Shown: positions 1 through 8,781, numbered from the stretch's first letter. The stretch: DNA of 64,000 nucleotides from an uncultured SAR86 cluster bacterium (GCA_902570035.1 CACFWO010000005.1:59467-123466), one strand, 5' to 3'. Numbers and translations: made by a program. The notes: generated from the letters alone by a model not told the origin.

Positions 1-669
1 ACAGGCAGTATATCAGTTTTAAGTAAATACTTAATTCCAGAACACGTAAGGTTAGTTAAGTTAGGGATTCCCTCAGAATATGAGTCGAGGCGATGGTTTT
101 CTAGGTATGAAAAACATATGCCGAATACAGGAGAAATAGTATTTTTTGATAGGTCTTGGTATACCAGAGCTCTTACTGAAATAACTATGAAATATTGTAC
201 AGAAAGACAATATAAGTATTTCATGAAAAATGTTTTGAATTGGGAGGAGCGATTAATCAAAGATAAAATAGATATCGTAAAAATATATCTTTCGGTAAAA
301 AAAGATACGCAAAAAAAAAGGTTCGAGAAAAGAAAAAATAGCCCTCTAATTTTCTGGAAATTCAGTGAAAACGATCTTAAAGTTGCAGATAAATGGGATG
401 CTTTCACGTTCTATAAAAATCAGATGTTTTCCACAACTTCTTCAACTGAGTCCCCATGGGTAATTATAAATGCTAATACTAAGATGGTCGCTTCCTTAAA
501 CTCTCTCAGATACATATTAGAAAAGTTTGATTATCCAGAAAAGAAAATTCCTAAACCCAAAAAATGGTCTAGAGGAATGAATATTTACAATGTAACAATA
601 AACGGGGTCAAATTCGAGAATCTAAGCTACGATCAATATAAAGTTCTAAATTCTTTCTCTGATGGTTAA
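1..669 (+). CDS. ppk2: Polyphosphate kinase 2 family protein, 5'-truncated by the window edge
   Basis: The frame is open from the first base, so the true start lies upstream; an ATG at 118 is only internal. About 222 C-terminal residues are visible. PPK2 enzymes move phosphate between polyphosphate and nucleotides, in many cases making ADP or ATP from polyP. Visible family motifs are the Walker B-like stretch GEIVFFDRSWYTRA (about residue 43 of the visible part), the lid-like RKNSPLIFWKFSENDL and the following ADKWDAF. The Walker A loop would lie in the missing part. The stop overlaps the ppx-like start by 8 nt, so the two are probably translationally coupled, joining polyP use and hydrolysis. 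The preferred nucleotide (PPK2 class I, II or III) cannot be told from this fragment. Confidence 0.9.
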   Translation, partial: TGSISVLSKYLIPEHVRLVKLGIPSEYESRRWFSRYEKHMPNTGEIVFFDRSWYTRALTEITMKYCTERQYKYFMKNVLNWEERLIKDKIDIVKIYLSVKKDTQKKRFEKRKNSPLIFWKFSENDLKVADKWDAFTFYKNQMFSTTSSTESPWVIINANTKMVASLNSLRYILEKFDYPEKKIPKPKKWSRGMNIYNVTINGVKFENLSYDQYKVLNSFSDG

Positions 670-1579
670 CAAAAATATTTACCGCGTAGGATGTTTAGAC
701 TTAGGCTCTAATGCAATCAAATATAAGCAATACAGAATCAAGCAAGATAATGAAAAATTTTACGAAGAACTTGAAGCCTACAAAAGGATACCAATAAGAC
801 TTGGAACTGACGCTTTTAAAAAAAGAAAGATAAAGAAAAAGACTGCTCAAAAATTAGTAGAAGAATTAGAAACTTTAGCACTACAGTTAAATCTAAAAAA
901 AATTAATTTAATTGGAGGATATGCAACATCTGCAATGAGAACAGCATCTAACGGAGAAGAAATTTGTCAATATATCAAGCAAAATCTAGATATTGAACTG
1001 ACCATCCTCTCAGGAGAGGATGAAGCAAAACTCTTATCACATTTAACCAAAAAATATCCACAAAATGGTACTCACCTATTTGTTGATGTCGGAGGCGGAA
1101 GTACAGAAATATATTATGAAAATGGCGAATCAAAGCAAATTCAATCATTTAATTTAGGAGCAGTCAGGGTCTACCTAGAAGAGGAAAATTTGTCAGACTG
1201 GAAGGACTTAGAAGATTATCTCTCAAAATTAAAAGATTCTCCTGTAAGAAAAATTATTGGAGTGGGAGGCAACATAAGATCATTAATTTCTATAATTAAT
1301 AAAAATCAAAATCTTTCGATCTCGATCGATCAGTTAGAAGCATGTATGAGTAAACTTGCAAAGTACGGCAAGAAGGAAAAAATGAAGATATATTCATTAT
1401 CCAAGGACAGGGCAGATATTATTGAATCAGCAGCAAAGATCTTCATAAGAATCATGAGTCTTGTTCCTAACTCAACCCTTCAATCTGCTTCTTGGAGTAT
1501 TTGTGATGCTTTAGTTAGAAACTTTATCAATGAAAATCATACGGGATTAAGCTCCGAACTTAATAAAACCTCTTCTTGA
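662..1579 (+). CDS. Ppx/GppA-family phosphatase (short form)
   Basis: An exopolyphosphatase or guanosine-pentaphosphatase-type enzyme of the ASKHA fold. The phosphate-1 loop is GCLDLGSNAIKYK (residues about 10-22) and the phosphate-2 loop is LFVDVGGGSTEIY (about 135-147); a later GVGGNIRSL matches the adenosine-type loop. At 305 aa it is the two-subdomain core and lacks the C-terminal HD-like part of E. coli Ppx (about 510 aa). It starts inside the last codons of ppk2, suggesting a polyP operon. Its 3' end overlaps the convergent phoR by 43 nt. PolyP as substrate is inferred from the neighbour; (p)ppGpp is the main alternative. Confidence 0.85.
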   Translation: MVNKNIYRVGCLDLGSNAIKYKQYRIKQDNEKFYEELEAYKRIPIRLGTDAFKKRKIKKKTAQKLVEELETLALQLNLKKINLIGGYATSAMRTASNGEEICQYIKQNLDIELTILSGEDEAKLLSHLTKKYPQNGTHLFVDVGGGSTEIYYENGESKQIQSFNLGAVRVYLEEENLSDWKDLEDYLSKLKDSPVRKIIGVGGNIRSLISIINKNQNLSISIDQLEACMSKLAKYGKKEKMKIYSLSKDRADIIESAAKIFIRIMSLVPNSTLQSASWSICDALVRNFINENHTGLSSELNKTSS

Positions 1580-3300
1580 CTCAAAATGTAATTCATCTCG
1601 ATCCAAAACTTGCAGCCATTAGGTTTATTGGGCGTCATTCCTATCTCATAACCCATAAGTCTGGCTAAATGTTTTGAAATAGCTAACCCAAGACCGGTTC
1701 CGCCAGATTGCTTGGCTCTTCCTCTATCAACTCTAAAAAATCGCTCGAATACTCTGTCTCGATATTTTTTAGGAATTCCCTTTCCGGAATCAATTATGCT
1801 TAATCTAGAATTGTAATCGTCTGAAAGATCATTTTGTATAATCACAATAGATTTAGCTGGAGAGTGTTTCAAAGCATTTGAGATAAAATTGCCTAAAATA
1901 ATTTCGAACGCAGAAACATCAATTAAAACTTCAATGTCTTTCGATACTCTGATGTCAAAGTTTATTTGCTTAGGGTTTAATTGGTATTTGTGTTTGCTTA
2001 GAAATTTATAAATTAATGAATAAAGATTTTGTCTTTTCATATTCAAATCAAATTCTCCGGCTTCAATTGAACTTAATTTCAGTAACTCAGATACTGTGTT
2101 CGACATATTTTCCGATTGCGAAAGGATAGCTTCGGTGAATAACAAAGCTTTTGGATCATCCATGAAATTCCCATGTAAAATTGTCTCAGCATTTGCTCTA
2201 ATAACAGATATTGGTGTCCGAAGTTCATGCGATACATTTCCAATAAAATCCTCCCTCATTTGTTCAAGTCTTCTTAACTTGGAAATATCGTTAAATACGA
2301 CGAGCATTTCATCATTAGTTGTATCTCTTCTTGCACTGATTAAATAAGATGAATCTATAGATTTTGGACCGTTAATCTCCACAGCATGGTCATTTTTTTC
2401 CCAAGCTTTTTTGAGAAATTTTTTAAATGCTGGATAACTAATACTTGAAAAAAATTTCATTCCAATTTCTAATTCAGGCCAAAAATCTTCTTCAATTGTT
2501 TTATTGTAAAACAGGACCTCATTAGACTTGTTTAGCAGTAAAACTCCTTGGCCCATTTTTTCCAAAACTGAACTAAATTGTTTTCTTTGTTTTGCAAGAA
2601 CCTTTAGGTCTTTTTTTAAATTTTTCTGAACTAATTCAACGCTATAATTTTGGTTCGATTGAATAGATATATCTTCATCATCATTAGAATCGATATCAGC
2701 CTCATTCGAAGCTTCTTTAAGTAATCTTAAAATAACATTTGACGTGAAATAACTTACAAAAAGAGCGAAGACGAATCCAACTAAGACTGCTCCTAAAATA
2801 ATATAACGGACTCTTGCTAACGCTTGATTGATTTGAGATAGAGGCGCAGCAACTCTAACAACGCCTACTTCATTTTCAATAGGTATGCCAACAGCAAGAT
2901 ATCTCATGTCAGTATTAATAGTATTTGAGAATCTTTGAGTTAAGCCGAAGCCTACATTAAAAGCTTGGATAACTTCAGGTCTTTCGGAATGATTTTCTAC
3001 TGAACTAAGCTCAAGCAGTGGTATTTCTGAATCCCCTATTACTGATCCAGAACTAGATATCAATGTGACTCTTAATCCGGAAGCTTCTCCGAGATCATCT
3101 GCCAAATAATCTGCATTCTGATAATTCAGACCAGCATCGATAAAGAGTTTCTGAGCTATCTTTGCATGGTTTTCAAGATTTGAATTTATATCTTCTTCTA
3201 AATAATTTGCTAATTGGCCTTGAATGTAAAGCCCAGCTCCGAGTGAGGCTAAGGCTAATATACTAAAAGATATTAAAAATATTTTTGCTCTAACTGACAT
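1537..3300 (-). CDS. phoR: Sensor histidine kinase PhoR (phosphate regulon)
   Basis: A membrane sensor kinase, 587 aa. There is an N-terminal TM helix (about 7-29), a periplasmic segment of about 130 residues, a second TM (about 165-187), a PAS-like region with VLLLNKSNEVLFYN (about 253), the H-box FIGNVSHELRTPISV (phosphoacceptor His about 359), the N-box NFISNALKHSP and G-boxes IDSGKGIP and GGTGLGLAISK. It is followed 11 nt downstream of a response regulator with a PhoB-type C-terminus. The large periplasmic loop is longer than in E. coli PhoR and closer to the PhoR/PnpS type. The PhoR name rests on architecture, on the PhoB partner and on the adjoining polyP and lipid-remodelling genes. 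The C-terminus overlaps the convergent ppx-like gene. Confidence 0.85.
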   Translation of the reverse strand: MSVRAKIFLISFSILALASLGAGLYIQGQLANYLEEDINSNLENHAKIAQKLFIDAGLNYQNADYLADDLGEASGLRVTLISSSGSVIGDSEIPLLELSSVENHSERPEVIQAFNVGFGLTQRFSNTINTDMRYLAVGIPIENEVGVVRVAAPLSQINQALARVRYIILGAVLVGFVFALFVSYFTSNVILRLLKEASNEADIDSNDDEDISIQSNQNYSVELVQKNLKKDLKVLAKQRKQFSSVLEKMGQGVLLLNKSNEVLFYNKTIEEDFWPELEIGMKFFSSISYPAFKKFLKKAWEKNDHAVEINGPKSIDSSYLISARRDTTNDEMLVVFNDISKLRRLEQMREDFIGNVSHELRTPISVIRANAETILHGNFMDDPKALLFTEAILSQSENMSNTVSELLKLSSIEAGEFDLNMKRQNLYSLIYKFLSKHKYQLNPKQINFDIRVSKDIEVLIDVSAFEIILGNFISNALKHSPAKSIVIIQNDLSDDYNSRLSIIDSGKGIPKKYRDRVFERFFRVDRGRAKQSGGTGLGLAISKHLARLMGYEIGMTPNKPNGCKFWIEMNYILSQEEVLLSSELNPV

Positions 3301-3311
3301 ACTTAATTCAA

Positions 3312-4001
3312 CTAAGATGCTGAATTAAAACGATATCCTACTCCTCTTACAGTTTCAATATTATTTCCAATTTGGTCGAGTTTTGCTCTCAGGCGTTTAA
3401 CATGAGTATCAACTGTTCTTGTAGTCACAGCGCAATTATAGCCCCATACATCATCAAGAAGAGCATCGCGAGTTTGAACCCTTCCAATTCTCTCAACTAA
3501 GTAATGCAACAAAGAGAATTCTTTAGCAGTCAAAGAAATTTCTCTGTCTTTAAGTTTGACTCTATGCGCGGCAATATCAATTTCAAGGTCACCGAAAACA
3601 AGTTTATCTTCATCGCCAGTGTTTTTATCATTAGACCTTTTTAACATGGCAGCAACTCTGAGCATAAATTCACGAATACTAAATGGCTTTACAATGTAAT
3701 CATCTGCGCCAAGCTCAAAGCCAACAATTCTATCTATTTCCTCGCCTTTGGCAGTAACCATCATAATTGGGATATTCTTTGTTTTTTTTGCGGAGCGAAG
3801 AATTCTACATATTTCAAGGCCCGACATATCTGGAAGCATCAAATCAAGTAAAATTAAATCTGGTAATTTTACATCGATCGATTTAAGGGCATCTGTGCCG
3901 TTAAAAGTCGACTCTACTGAGTAGCCCTCTGAGTCTAAATTGAATGAAATAGTCTGATTTAAATCTGGCTCATCTTCTACCAGTAGAATATTTTTTTTCA
4001 T
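3312..4001 (-). CDS. phoB: Response regulator PhoB (OmpR/PhoB family)
   Basis: 229 aa: an N-terminal receiver domain with acidic pocket EDE (about 9-11), phosphoacceptor Asp in LILLDLMLPDMSG (about 53), Thr in MVTAKG (about 82) and Lys in IVKPFS (about 105), then a winged-helix DNA-binding domain (about 130-227) ending TVRGVGYRF. It is transcribed just ahead of phoR and forms with it a two-component system that activates phosphate-starvation genes. Sequence alone does not separate PhoB from other OmpR-type regulators with certainty; the identity rests on the PhoR-like partner and phosphorus-related neighbours. Confidence 0.87.
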   Translation of the reverse strand: MKKNILLVEDEPDLNQTISFNLDSEGYSVESTFNGTDALKSIDVKLPDLILLDLMLPDMSGLEICRILRSAKKTKNIPIMMVTAKGEEIDRIVGFELGADDYIVKPFSIREFMLRVAAMLKRSNDKNTGDEDKLVFGDLEIDIAAHRVKLKDREISLTAKEFSLLHYLVERIGRVQTRDALLDDVWGYNCAVTTRTVDTHVKRLRAKLDQIGNNIETVRGVGYRFNSAS

Positions 4002-4063
4002 TAAGACATTATCCTATTTTTTGCAAAGAATTTGAAGAAAAGCAATACAAGTTTCCATTTTTG

Positions 4064-5044
4064 TTACATTCTTTCTAAAGTATCTAAAAACTGTTTTGCC
4101 ACATTATCCCAGGAGTATTGATCTGCAAAATCAAAACAGGAAGTTCTATCTACAGAGCTAGCTTTTTCTATAGCATTTTTTAAGTCTTGGTCGTAATATC
4201 CATTTAAACCGCTTGATATCACATCAATAGGACCTGTGACAGGATATGCAGCTACCGGAGTTCCGCAAGCGTTAGCTTCCAACATAACTAATCCGAATGT
4301 ATCTGTTAGTGAAGGAAATACCTTAACTCTTGCATTGCTGTAAATTTCAGCGAGTTCATCTCCAAATTTATATCCTATGAAATTTACATCGGAAAATTTT
4401 TTCTTATACTCCTTCAATTGCGGGCCTTCGCCAACGACAACTTTTGGTAAGTCTAAGTCAAGACGAAAGAATGCTTCTAAATTTTTTTCTTTTGAAACCC
4501 TGCCAACATAAAGATAGTAAGGATCTACCTCCTCTAATAATAATGGTCTAAAAATACTTTTATCAATCGCCCTATTCCAAATTTTAAGATTTTGAATTCC
4601 TATAGACTCTAACTCTCTTTGATGAGAAGGCGTATTCACCAAAGTTCTAACTGCACCAGAATGAAACCACTTCAAAAACTCATTGGTAATAGAAGTTGGT
4701 AATCCCATTAAGTCTTTTAAATAATCAGGAAATTTTGTGTGCACTGCAGTCGTGAAGGGAATTCTTTTTCTTACGAGGTAATTTCGCAAATAAATTCCTA
4801 TTGGGCCTTCAGTAGAGATGTGGATGGCATCAGGTTGAAAATCTTTTAATATTTTTTTTGAGTTAAAAACATCTATAGAAGCTCTGATTTCTGGGTAAAC
4901 TGGAATGGGTAAAGAAGTAAATAAACTAGGCTCAATAACTTTGACTTCATGATTTTCAGATAACTTAGAAACTAATGATGTAAGAGTTGTAACTACACCA
5001 TTGACCTGGGGAGTCCAAGCATCTGTGGCAATTAATATTTTCAC
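4064..5044 (-). CDS. agt: GT4-family glycosyltransferase, Agt-like (glycolipid synthesis)
   Basis: 326 aa, GT-B fold. The N-terminal domain starts KILIATDAWTPQVNGV, the usual GT4 glycine-rich loop. The C-terminal nucleotide-sugar site includes YVGRVSKEKNL (about 189) and the EX7E-type segment SLTDTFGLVMLEANACGTPV (about 247-266). The start overlaps the stop of the preceding metallophosphoesterase by 4 nt (ATGA), so the two are coupled. In marine heterotrophs and rhizobia the pair plcP-agt strips phosphate head groups from phospholipids and glycosylates the resulting diacylglycerol under phosphate starvation. Location beside phoBR supports that role here. The sugar donor is unknown. Alternative: a mannosyltransferase for another glycolipid. 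Confidence 0.75.
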   Translation of the reverse strand: MKILIATDAWTPQVNGVVTTLTSLVSKLSENHEVKVIEPSLFTSLPIPVYPEIRASIDVFNSKKILKDFQPDAIHISTEGPIGIYLRNYLVRKRIPFTTAVHTKFPDYLKDLMGLPTSITNEFLKWFHSGAVRTLVNTPSHQRELESIGIQNLKIWNRAIDKSIFRPLLLEEVDPYYLYVGRVSKEKNLEAFFRLDLDLPKVVVGEGPQLKEYKKKFSDVNFIGYKFGDELAEIYSNARVKVFPSLTDTFGLVMLEANACGTPVAAYPVTGPIDVISSGLNGYYDQDLKNAIEKASSVDRTSCFDFADQYSWDNVAKQFLDTLERM

Positions 5045-5838
5045 GCTGCTTTTTCAGCAGTCTCGATTCTTTTGGTATTGATCGTTAATTCTTCCTTAGA
5101 GTAATCAATTAGCGATAGTGAGCCATCACTGGACTCAACAATGGCTGTACATGATTCAACCCAGTCTCCACAATTCACATAAGTTATTCCATCGTAATCT
5201 TGTATAGTCGCATGGTGGATATGTCCACAAACAACACCATCGAAAGACCCGTTTTTACAAGCTTTCACAAGACTTTCTTCGTATTTACTAATGAAATTCA
5301 CAGCGCTTTTAACTTTGTATTTTATAAATGCAGAAAAAGACCAATAATTTTTGAGTCCAAAAAAATTCCTCAAAGAATTTATGAAGGTATTTAGAGACAT
5401 TAAAACTTCATAGACCCAACTTCCTAAAATTGAAATCCATTTGCTATATCTCGTAACTAAATCATATTCATCACCATGGACGATAAGAAAGTTTTTTCCA
5501 TCAGCTGTCATGTGCTCAGCCTTATCTATCATTTTTATATTACCAAGATTCAAGGGAGTAAAAGTCCTCAGAAACTCATCATGATTACCTGTGACAAAAA
5601 TAACTTCTGTCCCCTGCTTAGCAAAAGATAAAAACCTTCTGATTACATTTGTATGCTCTTGAGGCCAGTAAATACTTTGTTCAAGCTTCCAGCCATCAAT
5701 TATATCTCCAACTAAATATAATTTATCGCAGGTATGAGTGTATAAAAAATCTAGTAAACGATCCGACTGACAACCACGTGTCCCCAAATGTATGTCAGAT
5801 AGAAATATAGATCTAAAATGCTTTTTTGTAGTTTCCAT
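5041..5838 (-). CDS. plcP: Metallophosphoesterase, PlcP-type phospholipase C (often misnamed LpxH)
   Basis: 265 aa, calcineurin-like fold. Metal-binding motifs in order are SDIHLG (about 14-19), GDIIDGW (about 44), GNHDEF (about 80), VHGDEYD (about 120) and CGHIHHA (about 205). The GNHD motif differs from the GNRD of true LpxH, which favours PlcP, the Mn-dependent enzyme that releases phosphorylated head groups from phospholipids in phosphate-starved bacteria. It is the first gene of a two-gene operon with the glycosyltransferase and sits upstream of phoBR on the same strand. No convincing Pho box was found in the 91-nt upstream gap, which is shared with a divergent gene. A cytosolic UDP-diacylglucosamine hydrolase is the alternative. 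Confidence 0.75.
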   Translation of the reverse strand: METTKKHFRSIFLSDIHLGTRGCQSDRLLDFLYTHTCDKLYLVGDIIDGWKLEQSIYWPQEHTNVIRRFLSFAKQGTEVIFVTGNHDEFLRTFTPLNLGNIKMIDKAEHMTADGKNFLIVHGDEYDLVTRYSKWISILGSWVYEVLMSLNTFINSLRNFFGLKNYWSFSAFIKYKVKSAVNFISKYEESLVKACKNGSFDGVVCGHIHHATIQDYDGITYVNCGDWVESCTAIVESSDGSLSLIDYSKEELTINTKRIETAEKAA

Positions 5839-5855
5839 ATAATGTATGGATGATT

Positions 5856-5884
5856 AGAATACAATGCAAAAATCTTGTAAGCAA
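5856..5884 (-). promoter_or_regulatory. Candidate sigma-70 promoter of plcP-agt
   Basis: On the minus strand TTGCTT (5884-5879) and TATTCT (5861-5856) are separated by 17 nt. The implied transcription start is about a dozen bases before the plcP start codon. No clear pair of PhoB half-sites (CTGTCAT type) overlaps it, so PhoB control is not demonstrated. Confidence 0.4.
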
Positions 5885-5929
5885 TCACAAGCGAAAATTA
5901 TCACTAAATAGCTATATAGATATCACATC

Positions 5930-6535
5930 ATGGACACATTGAAGCGTAATTTTATTCTGTTGATCTCCCTTTTTATCGCCCCTCTTGCAAATACCTATCC
6001 TGATTTTAATGATTTTTTTTCTAGAGGCATCTTTGGAGGAACCACAGACTATGAAGTGATCAGTGATAATCATGTGCGAAGTTATACCAATTCAGGTAAC
6101 AGTGTTTTCGTTACTACTGATACCTTTGATGTTTTAGATAAAAATATAGCCTCATGGCAATGGAAAGTTTTAATTCCCCTTGAGGCTAATGAACGCTTGA
6201 GACGGAATCATGACTTTGCAGCTAGAATCATTTTTTGTAAATCAGACGGAATACTCCCTACACAAAAGAGATGTCTTAATTACGTTTGGACAGATTCAGT
6301 TGAAAAAGGAACAGTTTGGGTTAATCCGTGGAATTCAAAACAGATCAACATTGCACTTAGAGATAGTCAAGATGGAGTAGATATCTGGAAAGAAGAGAAA
6401 GTTAATCTTGTTGAAGACTTTAAAAGATACTTGAACATCGATATCAAAGAGATCTGGGGTTGGGGTGTCATCACAGATGCAGATAACACAAGACAAATTG
6501 CATCAGCCGAATATAAAGACTTTAATTTTCAATAA
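5930..6535 (+). CDS. DUF3047-family exported protein
   Basis: 201 aa with an N-terminal signal peptide (about residues 5-22, hydrophobic, cleavage after LANT or near it). The family pattern is recognisable: WQWKV (about 75), DFAARIIF (about 98), LNYVWT (about 120) and the C-terminal ITDADNTRQIASAEYKDFNF. The function of DUF3047 is unknown; members are periplasmic or lipoprotein-like and have a sugar-binding-like beta fold. It is divergent from plcP, and its last 14 nt overlap the convergent sixA-like gene. The phosphate context may be coincidental. Confidence 0.75.
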   Translation: MDTLKRNFILLISLFIAPLANTYPDFNDFFSRGIFGGTTDYEVISDNHVRSYTNSGNSVFVTTDTFDVLDKNIASWQWKVLIPLEANERLRRNHDFAARIIFCKSDGILPTQKRCLNYVWTDSVEKGTVWVNPWNSKQINIALRDSQDGVDIWKEEKVNLVEDFKRYLNIDIKEIWGWGVITDADNTRQIASAEYKDFNFQ

Positions 6536-7001
6536 ATCCTTTCTTTGGACTCCAAGACCAAAGTAAATCACACAACAGTTTAGAATCATTTTCCTTTGAT
6601 TTAAGACTGATGAGATCACAAGTCCTTAAATAAATATCTCTGTGTGTGAGATGACTTACTACATCGCTTAATCCAGGATTATGCCCAACGACTAGGACAG
6701 ACTCTTCGCTTAATTTTCTCTGAAGGAAATCCTCTAGATGTTCTGCAGAAGCATGATATAGATCATCCAAAAAAGTTACCTTTTCAAAATCATGAATCCC
6801 TTCTAAACCAACCGAACAGGTAATCTCAGTTCTAACAGAAGAGCTAGAATAAACCTTATCAAAAGAAATTTTTTTAGATTTTAAAAATGCGTTAAGCATT
6901 TCAGAATTTTTTAAACCTCTTTCAGATAAAGGTCTTTTGAAATCATCAATATGAAGGTCATCCCAAGAAGATTTGGCGTGACGCAAAAAATACAATTTCA
7001 A
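6522..7001 (-). CDS. sixA: SixA-type histidine phosphatase
   Basis: 159 aa, histidine phosphatase superfamily. The RHG motif appears as FLRHAKSSW (residues about 5-13; Arg and His catalytic) and the second His lies in VLVVGHNPGLSD (about 105-116). Length and the RHAKS variant match SixA, which dephosphorylates phosphohistidine on phosphotransfer proteins. The target in this organism is unknown. The gene stands 1 nt downstream of the FAH-family hydrolase and could be cotranscribed with it. Confidence 0.8.
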   Translation of the reverse strand: MKLYFLRHAKSSWDDLHIDDFKRPLSERGLKNSEMLNAFLKSKKISFDKVYSSSSVRTEITCSVGLEGIHDFEKVTFLDDLYHASAEHLEDFLQRKLSEESVLVVGHNPGLSDVVSHLTHRDIYLRTCDLISLKSKENDSKLLCDLLWSWSPKKGFIEN

Positions 7002-7002
7002 A

Positions 7003-7854
7003 TTATGGTTCGAGGATTACTTTATTCTCAAGGGTTCCTACGTTTTCAAGTTCAATTTTTACTACATCATTAGGTATTAAATACTTTCCTAAAACAACAC
7101 CTACCCCACTGGAAGTTCCTGTAGCAATAATGTCACCTGGCTCTAAGGTAAAAGCCTTAGTGATGTGTTCAATTAAATCAAAGCAATCAAAAATTAATTG
7201 ATCAGTGCATGAATTTTGCCTTAATTCATCATTGACATAAGTTTTAATTTTTAAATTATGGATGTCAGATATTTCATCCATGGTTACGATATACGGTCCA
7301 ATCGGACAATGGGTATCAAAACTTTTACCCATGGTAAAAGTTGGTGATGCAATTTGCCAATCTCTTACGCTGACATCGTTGCAAATGGTAACTCCTGCGA
7401 TCACATCCAAGGCTTCTTCTTTGCTGACGTGTCGACATTTTTTACCAATCACGAAGGCCATTTCTCCCTCGTAATCAACCGCATCAGAAACTTTTGGTTT
7501 ATGAATTTCTCCTTGATGTCCTAAAACTGAGGTCGATTGCTTTGTGAATATCATTGGAACCTCGGGTAGATCCATGCCTGTCTCTTTGGCATGATCTTTA
7601 TAGTTCAATCCTACTGCCAAGACTTTTCCTGGTCGTTCAATAACAGGGAGAAACTCTATTTCAGATAACGGAATTACTTCTGGATTTGAATCAATAAAAT
7701 TTGATACTTCTGGAGAGAGTTCGTGTATTTGTTCAATAAACTCAAGCATAGATATGGAGTATTTATCTGAGATTGATTTGAATGAGCAAACGCCATCGTC
7801 TAGTAATGCTCCTACGTTTTTCTCACCTTTATATAAAAAATTTACTAACTTCAT
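7003..7854 (-). CDS. Fumarylacetoacetate hydrolase family protein
   Basis: 283 aa. The FAH core is visible from residue about 77: GKVLAVGLNYKDHAKETG, then VDYEGEMAFVIGKKC (metal-ligand Glu pair), GVTICNDVSVRDWQ and GDIIATGTSSGVG near the C-terminus. Family members hydrolyse or decarboxylate beta-diketo acids, acylpyruvates or 2-hydroxymuconate-like products at the end of aromatic or related degradation. It is cotranscribed with an SDR 23 nt upstream and lies next to a divergent acyl-CoA gene cluster, so a ring-cleavage or branched acid substrate is plausible but not shown. Confidence 0.85.
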   Translation of the reverse strand: MKLVNFLYKGEKNVGALLDDGVCSFKSISDKYSISMLEFIEQIHELSPEVSNFIDSNPEVIPLSEIEFLPVIERPGKVLAVGLNYKDHAKETGMDLPEVPMIFTKQSTSVLGHQGEIHKPKVSDAVDYEGEMAFVIGKKCRHVSKEEALDVIAGVTICNDVSVRDWQIASPTFTMGKSFDTHCPIGPYIVTMDEISDIHNLKIKTYVNDELRQNSCTDQLIFDCFDLIEHITKAFTLEPGDIIATGTSSGVGVVLGKYLIPNDVVKIELENVGTLENKVILEP

Positions 7855-7877
7855 TATTCGCTCCTTCGAAAATTCTT

Positions 7878-8645
7878 TTATTTTGGTTGCATTCTTATGC
7901 CACCATCAAGTCTGATTGTTTCTCCGTTTAGGTAAGGATTTTCAATTATCTGCATAGCCAACAATGCGTATTCCTCAGGATTTCCTAATCTTTTTGGAAA
8001 TTGAGTCATCTCGATTAAAGGTTTTCTTACTTCATCGGGAGCCATAGCCATCATAGGAGTGTCAAAAATACCCGGTGCAATTGTATTTATCCTTATACCC
8101 ATTCTTCCTAAATCACGAGCGATGGGGAGAGTCATCCCTACCACTCCAGCTTTACTTGCACTGTATGCTGCCTGTCCAATCTGTCCATCGTATGCTGCAA
8201 CAGAAGCAGTATTTATTATTACACCACACTCATTATCTTTTTCTGGTTCATTTTTGCCCATCTCAACTGCAGCAAGTCTTAGTACATTAAAAGTACCCAC
8301 AAGATTCACATCCAGTACTATTTTAAAATAATCCAAAGGATGTGCTCCGTCCTTACCAACAGTTTTACTAGCGCTTCCAATACCAGCACAATTCAAAACA
8401 ATATCAATTTTTCCAAACTTCTCTATTGTTTTGTTGATAGCTTCTTGAACGCTAGCTTCTTCAGCTACATTCGCAACTGCGTAATCAGTTTCACCATCTA
8501 ATTCTGTGCAAGCTTTCTTGGCATTGTCTTCGTTAAGATCCATAACCATTATTTTTGCACCCGCAGCAATTAGCTTTTGAGCTGATGCAAACCCTAGGCC
8601 TGATGCCCCTCCCGTTATAAGGGCTACTTTATTTTCAATATCCAT
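7878..8645 (-). CDS. SDR dehydrogenase, 3-hydroxyacyl-CoA dehydrogenase type-2-like
   Basis: 255 aa Rossmann-fold short-chain dehydrogenase: NAD-binding TGGASGLGFA (about 11-20), VMDLNED (Asp favouring NAD), LNCAGIG (about 85), catalytic Ser in INTASVAAYD and YSASK (about 160). The C-terminal GETIRLDGGIRMQPK is typical of the HSD17B10 / 3-hydroxy-2-methylbutyryl-CoA dehydrogenase group. It probably oxidises a hydroxyacyl-CoA. A good purine-rich Shine-Dalgarno (AGAGGAAATAT) precedes the start. The substrate cannot be read from sequence. Confidence 0.82.
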   Translation of the reverse strand: MDIENKVALITGGASGLGFASAQKLIAAGAKIMVMDLNEDNAKKACTELDGETDYAVANVAEEASVQEAINKTIEKFGKIDIVLNCAGIGSASKTVGKDGAHPLDYFKIVLDVNLVGTFNVLRLAAVEMGKNEPEKDNECGVIINTASVAAYDGQIGQAAYSASKAGVVGMTLPIARDLGRMGIRINTIAPGIFDTPMMAMAPDEVRKPLIEMTQFPKRLGNPEEYALLAMQIIENPYLNGETIRLDGGIRMQPK

Positions 8646-8781
8646 AATATTTCCTCTTTAGAAACATAAATTTAACATGCCAATAATTAAGCTCAATTCA
8701 TTTTTAGAATTTTTTTGAACGCCTTTACTCATTCAAAACTATTCCTTAATATAAATCCAAGATTAAAAGTAGGGAGATTTT
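8646..8781. promoter_or_regulatory. Divergent intergenic region controlling two acyl-CoA operons
   Basis: This 136-nt gap separates the minus-strand SDR/FAH pair from the plus-strand hydratase/ligase operon, so both promoters should lie here. Bases near 8711-8740 contain TTTGAA and TTCAAA as an inverted pair about 13 nt apart, which could bind a TetR- or GntR-type repressor. No regulator gene adjoins the gap and no promoter hexamers stand out strongly. Confidence 0.3.

Noticed and set aside
5041..5838. Annotation as LpxH (UDP-2,3-diacylglucosamine diphosphatase)
   Set aside because: The GNHD motif in place of GNRD, the coupled glycosyltransferase and the phoBR neighbours favour PlcP; kept as the alternative.
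5839..5929. Possible Pho box upstream of plcP
   Set aside because: Best candidates match CTGTCAT half-sites at only four of seven positions each; not enough in AT-rich DNA.
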